Assembly: GCA_050124775.1 (NCBI GenBank)
Contig: JASFEP010000096.1
Location: forward strand, 1-12,579
Source: WTAW01 sp050124775
GTDB lineage: Bacteria; Acidobacteriota; Aminicenantia; Aminicenantales; Aminicenantaceae
Direction of reading: 5' to 3'
DNA length: 12,579 bases
Positions 1-6,500 of this stretch are shown here, one piece after another; the first letter of the stretch is position 1, and each line of letters opens with the position of its first letter. The notes beneath the pieces are model-generated. The model ran no database searches. It was given only the letters and a program-made list of their open reading frames with translations, and was not told where the DNA came from. The position numbers and the translations under genes are program-made.

Positions 1-1661
1 CACTCCCTACCCTGGGGGTGGCAAGCATAACAGGATTGACTGTTATAAGCGTAGCCGGGAACTTCCCTGTGTTTATTATCCATCCGTGTTTTGTCGTGGG
101 AGTGGCAATTTATACAGGAAAAATCCCGGTAGTTCGCAGAAATGTGACAGTCCGTACAATCCCATTGCGAGTGTTTTCCGGATTCTATGGGGAACGAGTG
201 ATCGAATTTCGCCTGCGACCATAAAACATGGGAAGGATAGTGACAGAATTCACAATCCGTGGGAAAACCCGCCTCCCTGTGATCTGGATTCACAGCGGAT
301 TCATAATCCTCCATGTGGCAGTTCATACACTCTTTGGGAGGATTGAGATTTTTTACGTGGCACTGGGAACAATCGAGATTTGTGTGAGCGCCCTCGAGCA
401 CCCAGTATTGATTGTGGGCAAAATCAACATTTCTCCAGCTCACAGCATCTGTTCCATGACACACATCGCAGTCAGTGTGAAAACCCAACTGTTTGTGATC
501 AGGATCTTTGGCATTGAGGTAATCTTCGAGATGGCAAAAAACACAAACACTCGGGAGCCCTTCGTACTGGCCGCTGCTGTGGCAGTCGGAACAATCGATC
601 ACCGCGTGTTGTCCCCTTAAAGGGAAAGAATCATGGTTGAATTCAGCTCCCTCCCAGGTTATGGCTTGTGTTCCATGACAGGCCTCACAATCGACGGGAT
701 AGTTCAACCGTCTATGGTCAGGTTCCCGAGCCCCGTTATAGTCGTTTCTGTGACAGAACACACAATCCGAGGGCAATCCTTCATACTGGCCGCTGCTGTG
801 ACAGTCTGAACAGTCCGCCAAACGATGCTTCCCGTTCAGAAGAAACGTGGCATGGGTGAAGATCGCACCCTCCCATGTGATGGCGTTGGTGCCATGGCAG
901 AGTTCGCATGCTGGGGGAAAACCAGAGTCCCGGTGGTTGGGGTCTTGAGCGGTGTCGTAATCTTCCTGATGGCAAAAAACACATTCTGAGGGTAAACCCG
1001 CGTATTGCCCGCTCCCATGGCAATCGGAACAGTTGGCGACCACATGCTGTCCTGTCAAAAGAAATGTATCGTGAGAAAAAAGGGCTCTTTCCCAGCTGCT
1101 GTTGTTGAAATGACAGAGCTGGCACTCGGTCGAAAAACCCGCGGCAATGTGATCGGGATCGACCGACTCACGGTAGGAATTCTCATGACATTCAAAACAG
1201 TCCACCGAGGCCCTGAAAGAACCTCCCTCTCCATGGCATTCGACACAATCCAGAGTCCTGTGTACGCCTTCAAGGGGATATCCCGTGGCGGATTCATGAT
1301 TCCATTTATTCGCTGCCACATGTTTCCACGTGAAAGGCTCGTGACAGTCGGCGCAATGCGTGCCCAGCCGAAGTTCATAGCGGTCGTCTTGGCGGCGTTC
1401 CCAGTGACAGACTTCGCACGTCACGGGTGTCCCTTCGAAGATGCCATCTATATGACACTCTTTACAAGAGACCGTTCGGTGTTTTCCAACAAGAGGAAAA
1501 TTCGTCCGGTCGTGACTCTCGGCGCTCCACTGTACTGCGTCCTGTTTTCCTCCTAATCCTGTACGTATCCCCGAAAAACACAAACAAAGAACGATTATAA
1601 CCACAGCGGGATAAACGCGCTTCAGTCCTTTATAGGCCTGGATCTTGTGGTTCTTAGTCAT
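1..1661 (-). CDS. Multiheme c-type cytochrome, 21 CxxCH sites in seven triheme modules (3' end off window)
   Basis: This is an exported electron-transfer protein, open for 553 codons with no stop before the window edge. An N-terminal basic stretch and a hydrophobic segment (about residues 19-30, PAVVIIVLCLCF) form a signal peptide or anchor. Twenty-one CxxCH sites lie in frame, the first at 1452-1466 and the last at 18-32. They group into seven triheme modules with CxxCH-to-CxxCH steps of about 16, 25 and 32 residues. Modules also carry FxH, GxH and P(D/N)H histidines, which are plausible distal ligands for bis-His hemes. The final visible residues (CYACHPQGRE) resemble the C-terminal end of such cytochromes, so little is probably missing. 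It follows the beta-barrel gene by 42 bases and is likely co-transcribed with it. The start is uncertain: ATG 1661 was chosen, but GTG 1664 has better spacing (7) from an AGG, and ATG 1688 is in frame. It is probably a periplasmic or outer-surface electron wire; substrate and acceptor are not visible. Confidence 0.93.
   Translation of the reverse strand, partial: MTKNHKIQAYKGLKRVYPAVVIIVLCLCFSGIRTGLGGKQDAVQWSAESHDRTNFPLVGKHRTVSCKECHIDGIFEGTPVTCEVCHWERRQDDRYELRLGTHCADCHEPFTWKHVAANKWNHESATGYPLEGVHRTLDCVECHGEGGSFRASVDCFECHENSYRESVDPDHIAAGFSTECQLCHFNNSSWERALFSHDTFLLTGQHVVANCSDCHGSGQYAGLPSECVFCHQEDYDTAQDPNHRDSGFPPACELCHGTNAITWEGAIFTHATFLLNGKHRLADCSDCHSSGQYEGLPSDCVFCHRNDYNGAREPDHRRLNYPVDCEACHGTQAITWEGAEFNHDSFPLRGQHAVIDCSDCHSSGQYEGLPSVCVFCHLEDYLNAKDPDHKQLGFHTDCDVCHGTDAVSWRNVDFAHNQYWVLEGAHTNLDCSQCHVKNLNPPKECMNCHMEDYESAVNPDHREAGFPTDCEFCHYPSHVLWSQAKFDHSFPIESGKHSQWDCTDCHISANYRDFSCINCHSHDKTRMDNKHREVPGYAYNSQSCYACHPQGRE
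364..1031 (-). repeat. Tandem 219-bp repeats encoding triheme cytochrome modules
   Basis: Inside the large cytochrome gene, three consecutive units repeat with an exact 219-bp period. The CSDCH codons lie at 1017-1031, 798-812 and 579-593, the CVFCH codons at 969-983, 750-764 and 531-545, and the third heme site at 894-908, 675-689 and 456-470. At DNA level a 17-base stretch at 565-581 recurs identically at 784-800. Each unit reads as F-x-H, G-x-H, CSDCH, G-Q-Y-x-G-L-P, CVFCH, P-x-H, C-x-x-CH, G-T, W. Flanking modules keep the plan with small indels (steps of 213-222 bp). The pattern indicates growth by internal duplication. Confidence 0.9.
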
Positions 1662-1703
1662 CACATTCTTACCTGTTTTCCACGACATCTCTTTTTATAG
1701 TTT

Positions 1704-2996
1704 TCAATTCCTCAATATCAATCTCACAAAAAACAAATGCTGGTTTGATTCCTCCTGCAGAAAATATTCATATTCCAAAGATGCTGCAAGCAAGCGGGTG
1801 ATGGGGACGAAAAATTGCGTCGCGAACGTTTTATAATCATTCAATCGGATGACCTCAGGAGTTTCACTCCTGTGATCGTAGCGCACTCCATTAAATGTGT
1901 TCGAAAAACTTCCATGCCAGGAAACTCGCCCAAAATCTTTGCTCAAAGCCACATAATAGGAATCGGATTCGGACATCTCTCCTCGATTCCACGCATAACT
2001 CCCATAGAGTGTGATACCGGATTGCAACATATTCCCGACAGAACCTCCCAATCTCCAGGTGTGATTGCGAATGTCCATGTCATTCTGTTCACTTTCGATG
2101 CGCGAGACATGAAGGCGTGTGTTCTGAATGGGTTTGACGCTGAGACGCAAACCGTATTGACTGGAATAGTAAAAACGTTCAAGCTCCGTATCGTTCAGGG
2201 TGGGATCCTGCGACTTTTCGAGGATATATCTGTGATAGTCGAGTCCTCTTCCGGAGCTGTAGAATGCCGTAATATCGACAGTACGGGCGGGGTCCCATCG
2301 CACATTCAAAAAAATGCGCGAAAGTCGATCCTCACTCTTCACGTTGGAAGCGATCTCATATTCCAGATTCCCATAGAGTGTAAAGGTTTTCACGAAGGGA
2401 AACATCGTCCCCGCATACATATACTGTCGCTCCGTGGCCCCAGAGAATCTGATGTGATTGTAGCTCAAAGAAAACCTTTTCCCAAAATCCCCCTGGTAAC
2501 GGGCGAACACGCCATATTTCTGATAATCGTTTTCCACGCGGTCGATATAAATGCTCGATTCCAGTCCCCCATATCCTCCCAAAAGGAAGTCCCTGCCGAT
2601 CTTGACACCGACGATCCCCCCTAAAAGCTGGCCGATCCCTGCCGTATCATAAAGATTCATCTGACCCAGGGATAGAAAAAGGGGGCTTCTCTGTTTATCG
2701 AAAAGGATGCGCGCATCATACAGAATAATCCGGTTCCCACTTTTTCCACTCAACCTCAACCGGTCCCGCGTATCCAGGAGAAAGGTCCACCCATCACCCC
2801 GGCGATTGACCATCTCCAACCGAAGGCGGGTGCTGAGCTGATGGAAAAAGGGGCTGTTTTCGTATTTCGCTCCGAACCAGTCGAAATAAAGGGCACCTCT
2901 CCAATAAAAATCCGTCCGGTGTTCCTGTCCCACCGATCCCAGAACACAAACAAACAGGAGAAAACCGGGGATAAGAAGCGAGAGTTTTTTATTCAC
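1704..2996 (-). CDS. Predicted outer-membrane beta-barrel (porin-like) between cytochrome genes
   Basis: A 430-residue protein with an N-terminal signal peptide (NKKLSLLIPGFLLFVCVLGS, residues 2-21) followed by a body full of alternating polar and hydrophobic residues, many Tyr/Phe/Trp and repeated short turns. This is the usual look of an outer-membrane beta-barrel. I see no heme motif and no CxxC. The C-terminus ends in Asn rather than the common aromatic residue. The start is GTG 2996: it overlaps the upstream stop as GTGA, and GGAGG (3005-3009) sits 8 bases upstream. An in-frame TTG at 3014 is a poorer choice. Because it is flanked by a hexaheme and a 21-heme cytochrome, it probably forms the sheath through which electrons cross the outer membrane, as in Geobacter-type porin-cytochrome complexes. 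It is shorter than MtrB. No family name can be assigned by eye, and the functional role is inferred from context. Confidence 0.8.
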   Translation of the reverse strand: MNKKLSLLIPGFLLFVCVLGSVGQEHRTDFYWRGALYFDWFGAKYENSPFFHQLSTRLRLEMVNRRGDGWTFLLDTRDRLRLSGKSGNRIILYDARILFDKQRSPLFLSLGQMNLYDTAGIGQLLGGIVGVKIGRDFLLGGYGGLESSIYIDRVENDYQKYGVFARYQGDFGKRFSLSYNHIRFSGATERQYMYAGTMFPFVKTFTLYGNLEYEIASNVKSEDRLSRIFLNVRWDPARTVDITAFYSSGRGLDYHRYILEKSQDPTLNDTELERFYYSSQYGLRLSVKPIQNTRLHVSRIESEQNDMDIRNHTWRLGGSVGNMLQSGITLYGSYAWNRGEMSESDSYYVALSKDFGRVSWHGSFSNTFNGVRYDHRSETPEVIRLNDYKTFATQFFVPITRLLAASLEYEYFLQEESNQHLFFVRLILRN

Positions 2997-3565
2997 CTCT
3001 TCGGCCTCCCCCAAATTTCTACCCGCCAGTTATGCGGGTCATGGCACGCCTGACAGTTATCCTGCTGTCCGGGGTGCTGCGGTGCATGGCAGGCGACACA
3101 ACGGGAGTCTTTCATGAGGTAGGAAAACGTACTCTTTCTGGGCAATGAATTCTCTTTTTTATGGCATGTCAGACAATCTTCGATCGTTCTATGCTTACCT
3201 AAAAGCAGATACCCTGTTTCTTCATGATCGAATTCTTCAACATCCCAATCCACTAGTTTTGTTTCATCACCCTCGTGTTCTGTGTGACAGAGAACACAGT
3301 CTTCGCCTTTATCCCTGTGAAATCCCCGGTTGGTCGATATTCGCACAGACAATTCCTGATGACACTCCAGACATTTTCGGGCAGTGATTTCCAGATCATC
3401 GTTATGACATCGGTCACAGTTTTTAAGCCCGGGCGAATCTTTATGAGCTGGACTCAAGGGGCCTGGAGCATCATCGAGGGTGTACTGCTGAGACCAAAGA
3501 AAGGCCAGACTTAGAAACAGGAGGACAGAAAAGTAGCAGTAAAAAAGTTTTGGCTTAAGTTTCAT
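2993..3565 (-). CDS. Small hexaheme c-type cytochrome (cytochrome c3-like family)
   Basis: A 190-residue exported cytochrome. Residues 7-25 form a hydrophobic signal peptide. Six CxxCH heme sites follow at Cys50 (CDRCH), Cys65 (CLECH), Cys90 (CVLCH), Cys131 (CLTCH), Cys156 (CVACH) and Cys171 (CQACH). Additional histidines, for example FDH (residues 112-114) and GKH (123-125), match the distal-ligand motifs of the large cytochrome in the same operon, so the two share a fold type. It is the first gene behind the promoter at 3625-3653, and its stop overlaps the GTG start of the barrel gene. It probably acts as the periplasmic electron carrier that loads the barrel/21-heme conduit. ATG 3563-3565 has no strong Shine-Dalgarno sequence, but it is the only start that keeps the signal peptide intact. 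Confidence 0.92.
   Translation of the reverse strand: MKLKPKLFYCYFSVLLFLSLAFLWSQQYTLDDAPGPLSPAHKDSPGLKNCDRCHNDDLEITARKCLECHQELSVRISTNRGFHRDKGEDCVLCHTEHEGDETKLVDWDVEEFDHEETGYLLLGKHRTIEDCLTCHKKENSLPRKSTFSYLMKDSRCVACHAPQHPGQQDNCQACHDPHNWRVEIWGRPKR
3005..3009 (-). promoter_or_regulatory. Ribosome binding site deciding the GTG start of the beta-barrel gene
   Basis: GGAGG on the minus strand lies 8 bases before GTG 2996. That GTG overlaps the TGA stop of the hexaheme cytochrome gene by the four bases GTGA, implying translational coupling. This site argues against the longer TTG-initiated reading frame from 3014. Confidence 0.75.
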
Positions 3566-3624
3566 CTGAACGGTCTTTTATCGATCATTCTTGTTTAAAA
3601 AAATCAGCCAGAAAAATCAGAGGA

Positions 3625-3653
3625 TTTATACCATATATATAAACGTCGGTCAA
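3625..3653 (-). promoter_or_regulatory. Sigma70-like promoter of the cytochrome/barrel operon
   Basis: On the minus strand, a TTGACC -35 box (3648-3653) and a TATAAA -10 box (3625-3630) are separated by exactly 17 bases. The -10 lies about 60 bases upstream of the hexaheme cytochrome start. The spacer is AT-rich (TATATATA). It sits in the gap after the Mo-hydroxylase gene, so the cytochrome operon can be transcribed independently. I see no convincing operator or terminator in this gap. Confidence 0.6.
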
Positions 3654-3682
3654 AGAGATCGTTCGATTTGAAAGCGGTTTGT

Positions 3683-5818
3683 TTAAGCATTTTGGAGAGC
3701 TCTTTTTACTTTTTCAGGGGTGATGGGAGTGGAATAGAAGCGGATTCCGACAGCATCGTACACGGCGTTGGCAATGGCCCCGATCGTGGGAATCACAGGC
3801 ATTTCACCACATCCCCTCGGTGAGCCAGGTTGATAGTTGTCTAAAAAAACGATTTCGATGGGCGGGATGTCGGAGAATCGTGGGATGTGATAGTCCAGAA
3901 GATCCGCTGTTTCCGTTCTGTGGCCATCAAGAATGATCCTCTCATAAAGAGCATAACCGATTCCCCAGATAATGGCTCCGCGAACGCCAACAGTGGTCGT
4001 ATTCCTGTTGATGACTGTCCCTATGTCGAAGGCGCCACAGATTTTTTTGATTATAACTTTCCCCGTCCTTGGATTGACTTCGACCTCTGCGGCGACAGCG
4101 CCGAGCTGACTTCCTCCGTGATTGACGATAGCCATGCCGATGCCGCTATCCGGCGACGGCCGATAATTATGATAACCGATCATTTCAGCGCATGCATCCA
4201 ACAGGCGAACAAATGCCTGAAACCTGACATTGTTCTGCCGGAACTCCAAGGGATCGATCCCAAGCCGGGAAGCTATCATATCGACATGGCTTTCCACGGC
4301 AAAACATGTTTGCACAAAGCTTGTCCCCCGGCTAACAGCTCGTTCAAACGGCCAATCGGCATGATAGACTTTCGTCGAGACGTGAGGAATCGTGTAGGTG
4401 TTCGTCGTGCCAAAACCCATATCATGGATAATATCGATCTTCCGCGCCATCATCCGGCCGTTAGCGCTGACACCAGTTGTCAGGTCGATAACACAGGCGG
4501 CTTTATACCTTCCACGCAGCTGAAATTGATCTTTCCGGCTATAGATCAGCTTTACCGGGGCGTCAACATATCTGGTTAGCCTTGCCGCTTCCATGGTGAC
4601 TGGATTGGACGTTTTTCCGCCAAAGCCGCCGCCGACGGGCATCCCGATCACATGGACGCTGGATTCGGGTAATCTCAGAAATTTGGAAACGATCTCTCTT
4701 GCTCTGTGGGGGTGCTGGCTGCTCGCCCACACTGTTGCCCTCGCTCCGCCGCTCTCCAGTCGAGTGATAGCTGTGTCGGTTTCCATCGGTGCCTGAGTCG
4801 TGTACTGAGTCATATAGGTCTCCGACAGGACGACATCGCTTGCGGCCAAACCCGCATCCACATTGCCTTCCTGTTCCTTCACTTCAAAAAGCTCGGCCCG
4901 GTCGCGAGACTCCTTCTCCAGCTGAAGGATCTCAGAGCGCGAAGGAACGGACCATTCCGCTTTGGCAGCAGCGAGTCCTTTAAGAACGTCGTTATACCGT
5001 TCGCCAATTACGGCCACACGTCCTCCGACCACATCGGCGAAAACAACTCCCGGAACAGCACGCGTGGCACTCAGATCAACTCTCCTGAGGACTGTTTGTT
5101 TGGGATGATACGGTTGCGCAAGCCAGCCCGCATAGAGCAATCCGGGCAAATAAATGTCCCCGACATACTTAAGTTTTCCGGTCACGATCTTTCGGGAATT
5201 CACATTGGGAATTCCCAAGTCGATGTATTGTTTATCCGCCGATGAGGAGGTGTTTGGATCTACCTGGAGTTTGACGACTTCACCGCCTCCTAGCTCGGCA
5301 GCTCTTCTCAGAATCCCTCTTTTTCCTCTTCGGCTGACTCCCCCATTCTTGTAGCGGAGCTGGCGGGCCGGGATACCGAGAGATCGAGAAGCTCTCGATA
5401 CCAGATCCGCCCTGATCTTTTCACAAGCGATCCAATAGCCCCACCCGACATATTTGGTGGCGCTGCTACCAGTGGTAGGTCCATCGTCCGGACAGGTTTC
5501 CGTATCACCTTGAACGACCGTGAGCTTACCCTGTGGAATCTCAAGCCCCTGGGTCACGACCGCTGTAAGAACGGTCTTCAAACCTTGACCGAGCTCGGTG
5601 CGGCCCGTAAAAATGCTGACGCTGTCGTCCGCGCCAAACACTATCCACTCCGAATAATCCAAATCAAGGATCGTTGCGACACATTCATCATCCCCCACAT
5701 CGAGTGGAAACACGTCATAGGTTTCGTCTTGAGATGCGATCCCAGGGGCGAACCGGACAGCATACAAAAGGCCAATGCTTCCCATGCTTTTTAAAAACTG
5801 GCGACGGGATAGATTCAC
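3683..5818 (-). CDS. Tat-exported molybdopterin large subunit, xanthine dehydrogenase/isoquinoline 1-oxidoreductase (IorB-like) family
   Basis: This is the Mo-binding hydroxylase subunit of the xanthine dehydrogenase superfamily, 711 residues, which fits the IorB-like branch. A twin-arginine signal is clear at residues 4-10 (SRRQFLK), followed by a hydrophobic stretch, so the folded enzyme should act in the periplasm. Family marks are GRTELGQG (72-79), the glycine-rich GGGFGGK loop (396-402) that contacts the cofactor, and PRGCGE (668-672), whose Glu is the expected catalytic base. The substrate cannot be read from sequence; N-heterocycles or aldehydes are typical of the family. GTG 5818 overlaps the upstream stop as GTGA, with GGAGG 9 bases before it, so it is translationally coupled to the [2Fe-2S] subunit. 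No FAD subunit and no cytochrome c subunit gene follows in this operon; the next genes encode multiheme cytochromes on their own promoter. Confidence 0.93.
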   Translation of the reverse strand: MNLSRRQFLKSMGSIGLLYAVRFAPGIASQDETYDVFPLDVGDDECVATILDLDYSEWIVFGADDSVSIFTGRTELGQGLKTVLTAVVTQGLEIPQGKLTVVQGDTETCPDDGPTTGSSATKYVGWGYWIACEKIRADLVSRASRSLGIPARQLRYKNGGVSRRGKRGILRRAAELGGGEVVKLQVDPNTSSSADKQYIDLGIPNVNSRKIVTGKLKYVGDIYLPGLLYAGWLAQPYHPKQTVLRRVDLSATRAVPGVVFADVVGGRVAVIGERYNDVLKGLAAAKAEWSVPSRSEILQLEKESRDRAELFEVKEQEGNVDAGLAASDVVLSETYMTQYTTQAPMETDTAITRLESGGARATVWASSQHPHRAREIVSKFLRLPESSVHVIGMPVGGGFGGKTSNPVTMEAARLTRYVDAPVKLIYSRKDQFQLRGRYKAACVIDLTTGVSANGRMMARKIDIIHDMGFGTTNTYTIPHVSTKVYHADWPFERAVSRGTSFVQTCFAVESHVDMIASRLGIDPLEFRQNNVRFQAFVRLLDACAEMIGYHNYRPSPDSGIGMAIVNHGGSQLGAVAAEVEVNPRTGKVIIKKICGAFDIGTVINRNTTTVGVRGAIIWGIGYALYERIILDGHRTETADLLDYHIPRFSDIPPIEIVFLDNYQPGSPRGCGEMPVIPTIGAIANAVYDAVGIRFYSTPITPEKVKRALQNA

Positions 5819-6303
5819 TCCTCAGTCCCTCCCTCTCGATCTTTTATGAGTGACTCGATTGCCTCTATGATATTGATATAGGAACCGCACCGGCAAAGGT
5901 TGTTATCCATGGCTTCGACAATCTCCTCCCTGGAAGGATATGGGTTTCTGGCTAACAATGCCGTCGCCGTTATGATCATTCCCGGTGTGCAAAAACCGCA
6001 ACAGAATGCCGTATGATCGATAAAAGCCTTTTGTAAAGGGGAAGGATTGTCGAGTGTCCCAAGGCCTTCTATGGTGACGATCTTTTGTCCTTGAGAAACG
6101 TTGGCCACTTGAACGCAACAAGAGCGTCGTGCGACACCATCGATGAGGACTGAGCAGGCACCGCATATTCCCACACCGCATCCGAATTTGCTCCCCGTGA
6201 GTCTGAGGTTATCGCGAAGGATCCAAAGGAGGGGTTCATCCGGCTCGACCTTCACACTGTAAAGCTTGCCGTTGACATTGAGCTGGAAGGGCTGTTTGGC
6301 CAC
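5815..6303 (-). CDS. [2Fe-2S] small subunit of Mo-hydroxylase (xanthine dehydrogenase family, IorA-like)
   Basis: A 162-residue iron-sulfur subunit that carries electrons away from the molybdenum site. The plant-ferredoxin-type cluster has Cys42, Cys47, Cys50 and Cys62 (GCGVGICGAC). The second, all-helical domain has Cys102-x2-Cys105 (CGFC) and Cys137-x-Cys139 (CRC). Both cluster sets are complete. The frame is open upstream to GTG 6381 (188 residues), but the extra N-terminus has no family counterpart. GTG 6303 gives the usual family start, MAKQPFQLNVNGK, and normal length, although its ribosome binding site is weak. It has no signal peptide of its own and is expected to cross the membrane with the Tat-tagged large subunit, whose gene overlaps its stop. 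A promoter lies at 6403-6431. Confidence 0.92.
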   Translation of the reverse strand: MAKQPFQLNVNGKLYSVKVEPDEPLLWILRDNLRLTGSKFGCGVGICGACSVLIDGVARRSCCVQVANVSQGQKIVTIEGLGTLDNPSPLQKAFIDHTAFCCGFCTPGMIITATALLARNPYPSREEIVEAMDNNLCRCGSYINIIEAIESLIKDREGGTEE

Positions 6304-6402
6304 AATAACGATCCGGTAAAAAGTGTCCCGATAGTGTTTGTCGCTTGAGAATAGGAGTAGTTGCGCCTTTCTCTGACACACATCTCAGGCGTTTAATAGA
6401 GA

Positions 6403-6431
6403 AGTATAGTATAGACAATTCTATAATTCAA
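6403..6431 (-). promoter_or_regulatory. Sigma70-like promoter of the Mo-hydroxylase operon
   Basis: On the minus strand, a TTGAAT -35 box (6426-6431) and a TATACT -10 box (6403-6408) are separated by 17 bases. It lies between the stop of the FtsX-type permease (6501) and the [2Fe-2S] subunit. The predicted transcript would start near 6396, giving a leader of about 90 bases if translation begins at GTG 6303. No clear terminator for the permease gene is visible between 6432 and 6500. Confidence 0.55.
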
Positions 6432-6500
6432 ACCTAAGATTGGAAGGGAGAACAATTCCGTTGCGGTCGTGGCTAACACATCGACTGAAGAAAGATCGAT

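Noticed and set aside
1..1200. Regularly spaced repeats that might suggest a CRISPR array
   Set aside because: The 219-bp periodicity and the CxxCH codons are part of a continuous reading frame; there are no short identical repeats separated by unique spacers.
1005..1556. Plus-strand open frame of 183 codons across the cytochrome region
   Set aside because: It is antisense to the 21-heme cytochrome, whose frame has regularly spaced CxxCH codons. Open plus-strand frames here result from the Cys/His-rich repeat composition.
1815..2624. Plus-strand open frame of 269 codons
   Set aside because: Antisense to the beta-barrel gene, no recognisable domain or ribosome binding site, and the minus strand has a signal peptide and coupled start.
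3590..3622. T-rich minus-strand stretch after the cytochrome promoter as a terminator
   Set aside because: It is a direct repeat (CTGATTTTT, GCTGATTTTTTT) without a stem, and it lies inside the likely leader of the cytochrome operon.
3887..4579. Plus-strand open frame of 230 codons
   Set aside because: Antisense to the molybdopterin subunit, which carries clear family motifs over the same stretch.
6304..6381. Longer N-terminus of the [2Fe-2S] subunit from GTG 6381
   Set aside because: It adds 26 residues with no family counterpart and no signal peptide, and the predicted transcription start near 6396 leaves almost no leader for it. GTG 6303 gives the normal family start.
6255..6383. Small ORF of about 43 codons from ATG 6383 (minus strand), possibly a leader peptide
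   Set aside because: It overlaps the [2Fe-2S] subunit in another frame, has no strong ribosome binding site and no attenuator-like structure is visible.
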